Assembly (NCBI GenBank): GCA_010015675.1
Contig: ML977051.1
Coordinates: 65,325-129,324, forward strand
DNA from: Byssothecium circinans
Taxonomy: Eukaryota; Ascomycota; Dothideomycetes; Pleosporales; Massarinaceae
DNA length: 64,000 nt
Reading direction: 5' to 3'
A program made the position numbers and the translations under genes. This document shows, one piece after another, positions 31,049-40,754 of this stretch. The notes beneath the pieces were generated by a model. It was given only the letters and a program-made list of their open reading frames with translations. It made no database searches and was not told the origin of the DNA. How positions within the stretch are numbered: the stretch's first letter is position 1; the number at the start of each line of letters is the position of its first letter.

Positions 31049-31680
31049 TACGTGGCCCCGTTCGAGACGCGATAGTACACATGCGTGAGTGTGCCAACAG
31101 CTAGCGCGGTGAAGCAGCACGACCGACGTGCCTCTCGGACGGACGGACGGAGGGCTGTGAGGTCGGAGGTGGGAGGTGGGAGTGGTGGGATGGGAAGTGT
31201 GTTTTTGTGTTGTGGTTCTTACCGGGCCCGGGACTTGGTGGACTTTGAAGTTGAACATAATATACAGGTAATCCATGCTGTTGAAATATTTGCGCCTCCT
31301 AAGCCGAGTCCAGTGTATATTTCTTTCGGAGTAGTCCGATTCGCCTCCTGAGTTCCCTGCTCCGTAGGTCGACCCTCATGCGGAGAAGTGCGTTCTCCGG
31401 TGAGTGAACGTCGGCTTTCTGCCTTGTGCTTTCCATTTCATCGCGCTCTCTCGTCCGCCCAGTTCCACGGTCAGTTTCGGGACGAATGGATCGGAGATGG
31501 AAGGGACTCGGGAGATGGGTTGCGTGGTGGTGGCGCCCGGAAAATTGCACTTGTGCGGATTTTTGACTTGGCCCTTGGGTAGCTTTAGGAGTTTGGCATT
31601 GCTACTCCATAGGTATATGACTGAACTTGGAATTACGGAGTCCTTTCATCTTCGACCATGCAAACGGCGGGTGGGAGGTA

Positions 31681-31690
31681 GTCACGTGAC
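31681..31690. promoter_or_regulatory. GTCACGTGAC palindrome (E-box/G-box)
   Basis: Perfect 10-bp palindrome with a CACGTG core in the same intergenic region as the arms at 30954 and 31036. It may bind a bHLH factor; no evidence beyond sequence. Confidence 0.35.
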
Positions 31691-31954
31691 TGTGCGTCCA
31701 CCTGGGCAGATTTCTCTTCCGGTCCTGCTTCGAGTTTGCTAATTTTTAGGAAGCCATTGCCGTATTCGGGCTAGTTTGCGAGTCTAGAACATCCTACACT
31801 GGATCGGGGTTGTTTCTTTCTGTCAAACGGACTTCGGAGCTTTTCGCGTGCATAGGACATCGTGCATTAAACGGGTCCGCGCTTAATTGCGGCTATGTAC
31901 CAGTACAGTACATCGTAGCGAGCTGTAATAGGAATAGGGTTTGGCCCCCGCCCC

Positions 31955-32330
31955 CATCAGACTGATAATCTCCTACGAAACATTAACGTACGGAATGTAC
32001 AGTGCTTATAGGCAAAGTCTCGCGCGAGATTGTCTCCTTAGATTTTCGCTCCCCGAACGGAATTCTACAAGCTACAGCATCGCACTACTGCCGACCCACT
32101 TCTTACCTATTCAATGAACTCTAGCCCATCGGACTAGAATACCATCTCGCGCGAAACATTTACGGGCGAAAATGTAAGCTATGTAAAGACACAAGCATAG
32201 AAATCTCGGGCGAGACGCTGACGCACCAAGCACCAGGCATTGCAAAGCCGCTCGACTTCGCAGTTCCACCGACTTAGGCCAACCAGTATCGCACGAGAAG
32301 CTTACGCAGAGAAAAGGTATAAGGAGGGTC
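31955..32330 (+). repeat. Three diverged copies of a promoter module with TCTCGCGCGAGA core
   Basis: Copy 1 (about 31955-32035), copy 2 (about 32127-32220) and copy 3 (about 32268-32330) share, in order, CATC.GACT, a TCTC-type half site with CGAAACATT.ACG and an ATGTA stretch. A palindromic core is perfect at 32018-32029 (TCTCGCGCGAGA) and varies at 32145-32156, 32204-32215 and 32288-32299. The last copy ends about 150 bp before the small secreted protein gene, so these may be transcription-factor sites. Confidence 0.6.
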
Positions 32331-32475
32331 ATGATTCTACCTAGAACAGCATTCACAACAGCACAACAATTCACTTACATTCTTTCCAACAACTTCATTC
32401 ACTTCAAAGCATCTCTATTGCTCCAGTCTTTACAGATATCTTTTTATCTTACCAACAAACCATATACCTTTCAAG

Positions 32476-33032
32476 ATGCAGTTCATCACCATCGCCACTA
32501 TCTTCGCCTCTGCCATCGCTGGCGTCTCAGCCACGTGCGAGACTAACCAGTACAACCCCAGCTGGTGAGTACCTTACTACCTCTCCCACTCCCTCGACAC
32601 CCTCCCGCCTCCCCAATCCTCCTTTCTCTCACGCCCAAACTAACCCCACCCGTTCCTAGGCCCAAGGACCGTCAAGAGGCCAAGGACGCAGCCGTCAAAG
32701 CCTGCAAGAGCCTCAGCGGCAGCTACCAGCAAAACGCCATCAAGTACGGCTGCAGCCCCATCCAGGACAGCCGCTACAAGGCAAAGAAGTCTGCTTCCTT
32801 CTCGGTGCAATGGACTGGAAAAGCCGCGACTGCCAGCCTTGCTGAGGCCGACTGTATGAAGGAGCTCCAGAAGGAGGTTGGCGGCTGCGAGCATGGTGGT
32901 ACTACTACTACTGCGGACTGGAAGTTCACGTGAGTCCCCCCCCCCCTTCCTTAGTATAGAGTTTGGGTTATTTGGAAATTAGCTGAGACTGTGTCTTGCA
33001 GGGCTCTGCCTCAATTCGCTGCTTGCGGTTAA
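32476..33032 (+). CDS. Small secreted cysteine-rich protein (effector-like)
   Basis: Three exons, 32476-32564, 32660-32929 and 33002-33032, with canonical GT-AG introns of 95 and 72 bp; 129 residues. Residues 1-19 form a clear signal peptide (MQFITIATIFASAIAGVSA), predicted to be cut before TCETNQ. The mature chain of about 110 residues has six cysteines (including Cys21, Cys45 and Cys61), an even number suited to three disulfides, and is Lys/Ala-rich. No family recognised. Size, cysteines and accessory-style neighbourhood fit secreted fungal effector or antimicrobial-type proteins, but nothing in the sequence proves such a role. The pieces join in frame at both introns, the third exon adding only ten codons with the last cysteine. 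Confidence 0.75.
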
Positions 33033-34163
33033 GCGGATGTGAACGACCTAGGAGGGTTTCTTGAGCAAAGAGTGTGGTTCGATTCGAGGGCATAGAGCAT
33101 CCCTTTTTTTTTTGGTATATATAATTTTTTTGGACTTTGGTTCAGTTACTGTCGCTACAGCACTTTATAGAGATGTTTACTCATTTGCAATGAGAGTTGT
33201 TTGATAATGGTTGCTTGCTCTGCTTGTGTGAACGTATTCAGTGGCGCCGAATGGATTCCTGTGAGGTAAGCGATTATCGTCTATCTACTCCCGACAAATG
33301 TGGAGGGGAGACGATGAAGAGAGTGGAGTTTACGAGCGATGGTGATGGTGGTTGGAACGATTCGAGCCCGTGTCCCGTGCTTTGCTGCGCAGTGCGTTGG
33401 GTTCGAGGAAATCTTTTGGCAAGGTTATCCCTCCCGAGAGTTTGAACGATTTCTCACGCAGTCGCTCCATTCCGTGGCTTTTTTGAAAGCTTCTCTGTGC
33501 TGCTTTTTCCCTCGGGGACCCTATGGAATTTGGCGAGTCGAGGCTTCAAGCGTGCAATAATGCCTAGGGAAAAATGTTCTGGCACGGCCCTCCAGATAGG
33601 GACAATACTATAGCCATGTTAGTGATATGGCGACAGCTCAGGCCGGTGATCATACCTTTAGTGGCCGTAATCAATATGTAGGGTGCTTAAGGATGTTTGA
33701 ACATTGAAGACGGGCTCTGGTCATGTGATAATATCACATGACTATGACAGGACCGTCACCTTATACAGTCATCTTCTGTAGTTGCTGCTCGATAACTCAA
33801 TCAACCACTTTCTCCCACTCACTCAGAGCCTCATTTTAACAAAGGAGGTGGAGGTGTTTTCCAGAGAGTTCCAAAGATTCGCCATGTTGACACCCGTACC
33901 TGATTCAAACCAGGCATATATTGAACAGCATAAAACGCAGGGATGCGAAAGCGCTTACCTCGCCACAGAACGGCTCCAGTGTATTGATACCCTTGACTTG
34001 CTGCTCCTCAACCCGCCAAGGCTCCAATGTCCTACTGTGCCGCAAGCTAAAATCTTTTAAATTTCTGCATTCTGCCACATTCACTCAACCACCGCAGAAA
34101 ATTGTTGCTTTCTCTACAGCCCATCACACTCAACAATCCATCAGACGTCACACATCTGGCATA
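33033..34163. other. 1.1-kb intergenic region
   Basis: No gene recognised. It contains the 23-bp palindrome at 33720-33742. A short T-rich stretch at about 33102-33130 follows the small secreted protein gene. Confidence 0.45.
33720..33742. promoter_or_regulatory. Palindromic promoter element with CATGTG/CACATG halves
   Basis: Ten-base arms GTCATGTGAT and ATCACATGAC flank AAT in perfect dyad symmetry, 420 bp before the ATG of the DUF829 gene. Possible binding site for a dimeric factor. Confidence 0.4.
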
Positions 34164-35106
34164 ATGGCACTCGAAGGCTTTCAAAAGCTCGCCCATGATA
34201 TTTTGTTGTATACCCCACCAACCGCGATGGCCGGACACCTCATCATTCTCGGGACATGGTTAGGCGCCGCCGACAAGCATATCGCCAAGTACACTGAGCT
34301 CTACAAGAAGCAAATCGAAACCGCGAGTATCCTACTACTCAAATCTGAGATAAGTAGCATGATCAGTCAGTAGCTTCCGTATATAAGCTGTAATGCCCAC
34401 GCACCTCTCCGATAAAATGCCGTTGTGTTTAAGACAAGACGTATTAGCCTACCCCTTAATGAGCTCAACTGACATGTCACCCCCGTATCTAGGCCCATAC
34501 AAGAAACAGCAAAAGGCCATGGAGCCAGCTATGCTCCCCATCTTGAACCTACTACAGCGATGCAAAGACTCCCAAACCAACCCAAAAATCCTCCTCCACA
34601 TCTTCTCCAACGGGGGAATAAACTCAGCCACGCACCTCCTAATCGACCTCCGTCGCGCACTCTCAACTCCCCTCCCCATCGTCGGCATCATCTGCGACAG
34701 CGTCCCCACCGGCGCCGGCTACCGGAAAACATACAACGCCTTCATGTACTCCTTCCCGCAAACCTTCCCCGCCAACATCGTCGCAGCGATAACCGTGCAT
34801 ACGCTGCTGTCGCTACTTTTCCTCTGCGTCGCTATGGGCAGGTACGAGTATCCCGAGGACTTTTGGCGCAAGGCGATTTTGGATAGGGAGCTTGTGGGGA
34901 GTAATCGGATTTGCTATGTTGCATCCAAAGCGGATGCACAGACGGATTGGAGGGATGTTGTTGCGCATGCGGGGACGGCGAGACGGGAGGGGTGGGAGGT
35001 GAGGGAGGTTATTTTGGAGGATACGGCGCATTGCAATCATTTGAGGGGGGATCCGGGGATGTATTGTGATTTGGTGGTGCGTGTGTGGGGTGGCGGTGAT
35101 CTTTGA
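34164..35106 (+). CDS. DUF829 (TMEM53/PaxU-like) alpha/beta-hydrolase-fold protein
   Basis: Two exons, 34164-34365 and 34493-35106, joined over a 127-bp intron with GTCAGT donor, AACTGAC branch-like site and CTAG acceptor; 271 residues. The start shows the family pattern LIILGTWLGAADKHIAKYTE, then SILLLKS. After the junction come ILLHIFSNGGINSATHLLID (nucleophile-elbow region), GIICDSVPTGAGY and a hydrophobic segment AAITVHTLLSLLFLCVAMG. The end has ICYVASKADAQTDW and the His-bearing DTAHCNHLRGDPGMYCDLV. Fungal members include PaxU-type proteins near indole-diterpene clusters, and animal TMEM53 sits in the nuclear envelope; no such cluster is present here. Serine at the elbow is SNG rather than GxSxG, so activity is uncertain. 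Confidence 0.78.
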
Positions 35107-35740
35107 GTGTTGGCGCTCTGCTATGAATCGAGTGGTAGAAATCCTTAACGTGCCGTTGGCGTAACGTTCGGGGCTTCTTCTGAGGCTTTCTTTCTTTTTT
35201 GTTGGAGACTACAGTCAGCTGTTGTGCCGAATCAGTTTTTCTCTAGCCATCAGGGTCAGGACCATCCCACAGGCCCACTCGGTTAGACTAGAATTTTCTT
35301 TTTCGTTTTGATGGTCCTTCCTGCTACGTCGCCTAGCCCTACGGAGGGCAAGGGGTGCTGTGGCGCAAGGGCGCAGCGTAGGGCTGACTCATCTACCGTC
35401 CGATCTTACCCGAGCTGGTTAGTCTAACCGAGTGGTCCACAGGGCCCTGACCCTGAGACGTCGCCGATCAACCACGGGCCTTGCAGTTCCACAGAAGATC
35501 AAACATTTGTTTTTCATACGTAGGTGAACAATATATGGATGCGATGCCGCTTTTCAATATTTTTTTTGGGGGGAAATTCGGGGTTACAAGTGATAGCGCG
35601 CAAGATTGCTGAGGGGGGGACATGCAGAAGGATAAGTCAAAAATCCAGTGGCTGTCAGTGGCCTCCAAACGCACACATCCCCCGCCCGGCTCGGTGTGTG
35701 GCGTGAAATACCCAGTTTTGTGGCGCCCAGGGGCTAGCTA
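35107..35740. other. Intergenic with inverted-repeat element
   Basis: Apart from the foldback element at 35250-35456, no feature recognised up to the transposon end. Confidence 0.45.
35250..35456. mobile_element. MITE-like nested inverted-repeat element, 207 bp
   Basis: Left arm (35250-35290) begins TCAGGGTCAGG and ends CACTCGGTTAGACTA; the right arm (35420-35456) is its imperfect inverse complement. Inside, AGCCCTACG (35335-35343) pairs with CGTAGGGCT (35377-35385). No coding potential and no clear target-site duplication. Size and structure fit a miniature foldback element, but its ends differ from the nearby transposon, so it is not a deletion derivative of it. Confidence 0.6.
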
Positions 35741-37037
35741 CAAGGGGGGGATCATGAACGGGCTATTAGCGCGTTCGGTGGGGGGGGAGGCCCGTGCATA
35801 GAAGCTGCGAGAATTAAGTACCTTGTTTTATAAGCGTTTTACTAGTAACTAGAGGTATCAAATTCCACCCTATTCCTCTACAACGCCAAAAACGCCTCTA
35901 CAATGCCAAAAACACCTAACCGCCGCCTCACATACAAAGAACGCGTTCAGATATGGACACTTAGAGAGGATAGGCTATCCCAAAGGGAGATTTCAGCTAG
36001 GCTAGGGATACCCCAACCTACAGTCTCTCTCTGCCTACGTACCCTAAATACGCTGTTAAAGCCTCGAGGCCGTCCTTCTAAAATAACTATACTACTTTGA
36101 AAGCTCCTTGTACGCCACGCTACTAAGAACGCTGAGCAGAGGCGGAAAACTCGCGAAGAGATTGCTCAAGAGCTAGGGATTAAGGCCTGCCGGCGTACAC
36201 TAGTTAAAGCCTTTGAGAAGGAGCTATATCACCGCCGTAAGGCTACAGAGAAGCCGTTTCTCACACCAGAGCATATGGAAGGCCGCTTAAAGTGGGCTTG
36301 GGAGCACCTCGATTAGACTAAAGAGCAGTAGGATAGGGTAGGCTAGGGTGATAAGATGTTAGTCACTATTAGCCACGGAGAGGTTTAGGTGACTAGGAAG
36401 GTAGAGGAGAAATACCTACTAAGCTGCTGTATCCCTAAGTTCAAAGACTACTCAGCTGGCCACGTATGGGGGATAATATCTTAATCCTAGAAAGGTCCTC
36501 TTATCTGGTTTGAAAAGGAGTGGCTCTCAGAGAGAGGAACAATCGACTCTGACGTATATATACGTCGAATTCTACCCTACATTCAGGCTATCCAGGGATA
36601 TGAGGAGCAGCAGGGCAGGCAGCTAATCTATATGGAGGATAACTGCTCTGTTCATAGCTTGAAGGCGACTACCTCAGCCTATCGAGCCCTGGGTATTAGG
36701 AAGGCTGAGGGCTGGCCGTCGAACTCACCAGATCTAAACCCCATTGAAAACGTATGGAGACTACTTAAATATCGAGTGTCAAAGCGATTCCCTCATTCAG
36801 AGCAGGAACTACGGCAGTACGTAGTAGAGGAGTGGGAGAAAATTGAGGTAAATGACTATACAAAGTATATTAGAGAGATGAGAGATCGGTGCTGGGCAGT
36901 AATTCAGGCTAGGGGTGGGCATACAGAGTGGTAATAGAATGTCATTTTGTATGTAATCTATATAGAAAATGGTATAGCGTGAGCATTTGGTGGCGCTCGG
37001 TCGAACCACGCTAATAGCCCGTTCATGATCCCCCCTG
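35741..37037 (+). mobile_element. Complete Tc1/mariner-type transposon, 1297 bp, RIP-damaged
   Basis: The left end begins CAAGGGGGGGATCATGAACG and continues GGGCTATTAGCG; the right end is its inverse complement with one G fewer, giving inverted repeats of about 38 bp. Both ends abut TA (35739-35740 and 37038-37039), the target duplication of Tc1/mariner elements. A single transposase frame fills the interior. Several stop codons make it non-autonomous. Confidence 0.9.
35903..36934 (+). pseudogene. Tc1/mariner transposase, inactivated by in-frame stops
   Basis: One frame runs from MPKTPNRRLTYKERVQI to the stop at 36932-36934 with about eight internal stops (first TGA at 36098-36100, then mostly TAG and TAA in the middle third) and no frameshift. 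The N-terminus is a helix-turn-helix DNA-binding domain (LSQREISARLGIPQPTVSLC). The DDE region keeps Asp in YMEDNCSVH and Glu in NSPDLNPIENVWRLLKYR about 36 residues later. The stops lie where relatives usually have Trp or Gln (for example after HLD and in KEQ-stop-D), as expected from G-to-A and C-to-T change by RIP. Not expected to encode active enzyme. Confidence 0.88.
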
Positions 37038-37280
37038 TATATCAAAACGTGGTCGTGCCACCCTTTCAAGCCCCATGACGCTGCACACCGGAAGTGGGTG
37101 GGGGGACTGTACCAGTCATTGGGAAACAGGAAAGAATCGGTGAGTGACATGCGTACACAGACCCTTTGTCAAGCCAAATATCGTCTCCTGGGTGCACGGG
37201 GACGCACAAGGCTGTAGCGCATTGTTCGCGACAGTATCTACCCGGGGATGTTGATTGCTTGGCCCCATCCACCACCGATG

Positions 37281-37337
37281 ATGCGATGTCAACTTCTCTG
37301 ATGCGATGTCAACTTCTCTGATGCGATGTCAACTTCT
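37281..37337 (+). repeat. Tandem repeat, 20-bp unit, 2.9 copies
   Basis: Unit ATGCGATGTCAACTTCTCTG repeated at 37281, 37301 and 37321 without mismatch (the last copy is truncated), about 240 bp after the transposon. Confidence 0.9.
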
Positions 37338-37608
37338 ACGAAGTTTACTATCAAAAATAGCGTAACTGGAGTTTGCGGGTCGGGGATTCGTCCAGCTCGT
37401 CCAGAGGGGTAGCACTTGCACGTCGCTTTTGAGCCGCTTTTGACTTTACCATAGGTAGACTCGGTCCCAACGCATCACCTGCAAAGCTTTGAACAAGAGT
37501 CTCAGTTTGATACAGCCATATTGAAAGCACAAACTATGTCTTGTTTGCTTTATCAAACCTGTGCGCAAAGCTATGTCGCCAGCTGATGTGCTTTGCGCGA
37601 ATAGCAGA

Positions 37609-37616
37609 TATAAATA
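37609..37616 (+). promoter_or_regulatory. TATA box of the 110-aa orphan gene
   Basis: TATAAATA. If transcription starts about 30-100 bp after it, the ATG at 37573 is excluded and the next in-frame ATG is 38122, which would give a long leader containing the 70-bp repeats. Confidence 0.4.
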
Positions 37617-37731
37617 CCAGACAAAAGTATTGCACTCTTGGAATTTACACATTGGTATAACAGCGGCTCACCAAAAATACCTGCCGTTGCGCCAAACAAT
37701 CCAAACCCTTCAGTTACCCTTCCAGCTCTAC

Positions 37732-37974
37732 CATTCACACATCTGTGCCTCAGTGGTCTACAACATCCACTCGACATTTCGTCCCGCAGTTACCTCTTCC
37801 AAACCACTCCCCTCCTCCCACCCCCCAGCACTGCCGTTCACACGTCTACGCCTCAGTAGCCTACAACATCTACTCGACATTTCGCCCCGCAATTACCTCT
37901 TCCACGTTCACACGCCTACGCCTCAGTGGCCTACAACAGCCACTCGACATTTCGTCCCGCAATTACATCTTCCA
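37732..37974 (+). repeat. Three diverged copies of a 70-bp unit
   Basis: Copies start near 37732, 37835 and 37905. Each has TTCACAC.TCT.CGCCTCAGT, CTACAACA.C.ACTCGACATTTCG and CCCGCA.TTAC.TCTTCCA. Copies two and three abut; a 33-bp spacer follows copy one. They lie before the ATG of the orphan gene. Confidence 0.85.
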
Positions 37975-38121
37975 ATCCCTCCTCAGCATTATCATAACAC
38001 CTCATTTTCACGCCATTACATCAACTCAGTCACCACGCCAGCTGTCCTCGCAACCAGCCCAGTACAAAGCACCAAAAAGCGGTTGAATCAAGACCCCTCA
38101 TTCGACCGACGACGACGAGCC

Positions 38122-38454
38122 ATGAATCAATTCGAGGTACTTAAGGGTCGCGACGCATATGGAGAATGGGCTTTATATCTGAAGCGTCGCAAGACCAGTA
38201 ACGACCCCCAGAGATACAACTGCCTTTTTCTCTGCGAGAGGCGCGGTCTCAACGGAAGGGTGAGCCAAATTCACCGCCGGTTTGACGCGACCTATGTACC
38301 CAGGGATCCCATTCACTTGGGATCAATGAGATACGAGCAATTCGAAGAACTGTTGGGGACTTGCAATCTGACGTACCGACATGCCGGAAGGAATTGGACC
38401 AACAGGGTGGTGACGGTCCTCAAGAATTCGGCCGCGTATCCTAACGTAAACTGA
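38122..38454 (+). CDS. Small orphan protein, 110 aa
   Basis: Encoded from the ATG at 38122 (MNQFEVLKGRDAYGEW) to the TGA at 38452-38454. The sequence is well mixed and protein-like: WALYLKRRKTSNDPQRYNCL, FLCERRGLNGRVSQIHRRFD, PIHLGSMRYEQFEELLGTC, WTNRVVTVLKNSAAYPNVN. It is basic, with no signal peptide. I do not recognise the family. The frame is open to 37561, but the upstream part is made of the translated 70-bp repeats and lacks an ATG between 37573 and 38122, and a TATA box lies inside it. It sits in the repeat-rich accessory island. Confidence 0.5.
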   Translation: MNQFEVLKGRDAYGEWALYLKRRKTSNDPQRYNCLFLCERRGLNGRVSQIHRRFDATYVPRDPIHLGSMRYEQFEELLGTCNLTYRHAGRNWTNRVVTVLKNSAAYPNVN

Positions 38455-38781
38455 GGTTTCGTAAGGCGGTTCGGAAAAGACGTGTCAGCCTCAATCCTGT
38501 ATGTACTCTGGAGTTGCGGCCATCGCGAGTTGGATGGAGGGTCACGAGGGCCAAGGTTGTAGCGGTCTTCTTCATCCACACCCTTGCATACTCTTATCAT
38601 GGCCTATATGTACGCAATGGCAGTCCGCTTGCGCTCGATAAAATTTCCATAGTTCTCCTAAATCTACTTCTTCAGTGCTTTGGAAAATCTGTACTCGCGC
38701 GTGATTCCTCAAAACAATGAAAGAAGTCGATATATTTATAGGCATTTATGTGCGCCAATAGAGGCAAGATTTCTAAGTAAA
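38455..38781. other. Convergent intergenic region
   Basis: Between the orphan gene (+) and the kinase-like gene (-). Nothing recognised. Confidence 0.45.
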
Positions 38782-40111
38782 CTAATGATGTGCAGCACGG
38801 AAAATTCCATCCAAAAAGCCTATGCCCAGGAAACACACAATCGCCATGTTAACTTTCCCCATATTATGAAGTGCGCTGATCCCCAAGCCTTTGCAAGCTT
38901 CGTCCTCAGCCAAGCTCAACCGCATCATCTCTGCAGCCTCAAACCATGGAGGTACCCACGCCATCCACTCCCAATCAATAATAACAACCTCTTCAACACC
39001 AGTAAGTGTTCCCTCTTCATCTCGAGTTACTTTGACCACCATATTCTGTTTGTGAACATCCAGATGCGAAAGGACAGGGACGCGATCACTTGGCCCCGCC
39101 ATATCGAGAAACACTTGTTTGGCATGGCGATACATTGACTTCGCAACGTCACTGAAGTCCTCATCGCATCCATTGTACGAATGGAAGATCTTTGAGGAAT
39201 GAACCATTCTCGAAACGAAACCCTCGTAGTCGAAAGGGCCCCAATTCCGGCGATCTGGAGGGTTGTAAATCAGTTGAAGATGGTTGAAAGCCCCGCCATT
39301 GACACGGCCAAAATGATTTGGATCCTCTGGTGGGACGCTGCGAAGCTTTCTAAGCTGCTCCGCAGCTAATTGCGTAATCTTAAATTCGAAGTCACACATT
39401 GGAAGTTCCTTTCCTTCATCCCACGTCTTCTCGCCCTCTCTGAGCATTTCGCTTAAACTCGTCCCATCAATGCCTTCATCCCGCATCTTCTCGGCCTCTC
39501 TGAACGCTTTGCTTAAACTCATCCCATCAATGTATTCCATGACAATATAGTAGGCCATCTTTGGTTCCTTGTCAGGCGATAGTTCTCCACTTGAGAAAAC
39601 ATCTACTTCGGCGCTCATAAAGGCTGCGTACAGCTTGGGTGTTCGAACGGTCGAATTTCTCTCTAGGTATAGAAGATTCTCGGCTTCCTGGATAGAGTCA
39701 GATCATAAGGCCTCAAAACAAGGGGTGTGTATCGTACCTGGAATCTTTTTGCGTTACCTCCGACCTTCACTATGTAGGGTCCGACACGCCATACATAACT
39801 ATCAAGCCCAGCAGGCTTAGCGGCGAGGATTTCAGCCGGTGTCGGGATAGGAGCTTCCAAGGGACCTTCGGCCTGGTAAGGAAACAGACCGGTGTCGAAG
39901 TTATCGTCGGAAAAGGCCAGGTGAGATCCGTCTCCTAATTCTAGTTCCTCCATTATATTTTGCATTTCCTCCATATCTGCGAGAGTGGAGTAAGACGTTA
40001 GTGTAAGTCCTCACATGCAATTTGCACAGCGGAACCCTTACTCGTTGTGCCAAAGTATGCTTGGCAGATCTCGCCCGGGGTGGGCAGTTCTCCTTCCAGA
40101 GCAGTCGACAT
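38782..40111 (-). CDS. Aminoglycoside-phosphotransferase-like (APH/choline kinase fold) protein
   Basis: Minus strand, three exons: 40111-40042, 39976-39738, 39687-38782, with GT-AG introns of 65 and 50 bp; 404 residues. The N-lobe has LDSYVWRVGPYIVKVGG (Lys of the ATP site) and, across intron 2, RFQEAENLLYLERN. MAYYIVMEYIDGMSL is the hinge. The catalytic loop is LSHLDVHKQNMVVK (HxDxxxxN) and the metal-binding Asp lies in VVIIDWEWMAW. This is the common fungal phosphotransferase-family layout; substrates of these proteins are mostly unknown and antibiotic resistance should not be assumed. Two near-repeats GIDGTSLSEMLREGEKTWDE and GMSLSKAFREAEKMRDE inside the C-lobe insert suggest a small internal duplication. 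The last 30 residues are unusual and may reflect an unspliced 3' end. Confidence 0.75.
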
Positions 40112-40214
40112 GGTGAGGTATTTTAGGTTCGAATAACCAGGTACCGATTGTGCGTTGAACGGTCGTGTTGGATTGAGTAAAAACTCCAGAGCTGCTACGA
40201 TAGTTATAGACCTC

Positions 40215-40680
40215 GACAACAAAGCCAGTGTGCTCGATAGGAATATGGATGGCGACCGCATAAACCCATCTTCGTTTACTAACGAGGAACCAGGTCCGAT
40301 ATGTCCGCCAACAAAGGCGGTGCATTCAGCAGGAATTGCCGCATGCGGGTGTATATGACATCTAAAATAAAGCCATCTTTCTTTCGGCAACGAGCAATGA
40401 GTCCTAAAACGAATGGCTGTCACATTACCATATGGTACCGACTTCGCTAACAAAGCGAGCGCAACAAGGAGAAATATCCGCATGCAGATACAGACGATGG
40501 CTAGAACGAAGCCATTTCTCTTTTGCCAACTAGGAGTCAAGCCAGGAATTAACTAGGTGCAAGGCAATAACGGCTGTCACACCTACCAACACCGCTAACA
40601 AAGCGAGCGCCGTCGGGAAGAATAGCCGCATGCAGATAGGGATGGTGGCTACTGTGAAAGGCCAGGAAGTTGGACAAGAA
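40215..40680. repeat. Diverged tandem repeat, about 92-148 bp period, four copies
   Basis: Copies begin near 40215, 40307, 40446 and 40594, each with a version of GCTAACAAAGCGAGCG. Copies 2-4 share a following GCCGCATGC block, and copies 2 and 3 also share AAGCCAT.T and GGCTGTCACA blocks. Divergence is high. The array begins about 100 bp upstream of the kinase-like gene's ATG. Confidence 0.65.
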
Positions 40681-40754
40681 GTATTTGTACGAGGCCGTGT
40701 ACGAAAGAGGATCTGATCAGAATTTGTACGCAGTGCGCGACCTTAACAGTCCCG

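Larger units (their letters stand above)
30106..32475. other. 2.4-kb intergenic region with poly-G, pentamer repeats and palindromes
   Basis: No gene recognised. It holds a 43-G run, GGTGC repeats, a nested palindrome at 30954-31048, GTCACGTGAC at 31681-31690 and a diverged triplicated module at 31955-32330 before the small secreted protein gene. Confidence 0.5.

Noticed and set aside
33340..33420. Possible tRNA because of a GATTCGAGCCC box
   Set aside because: No A box or acceptor stem at the right distance; cloverleaf cannot be drawn.
34366..34492. Two separate genes at 34164-34373 and 34393-35106
   Set aside because: A canonical intron joins them in frame and the joined protein matches the DUF829 layout.
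37561..38121. N-terminal extension of the orphan gene through the 70-bp repeats
   Set aside because: No ATG after the TATA box at 37609 and the translated repeats differ in frame, so selection on protein is unlikely.
38782..40111. Antibiotic-resistance aminoglycoside phosphotransferase
   Set aside because: Only the general APH/choline-kinase fold is visible; fungal members of this family are not known as resistance genes.
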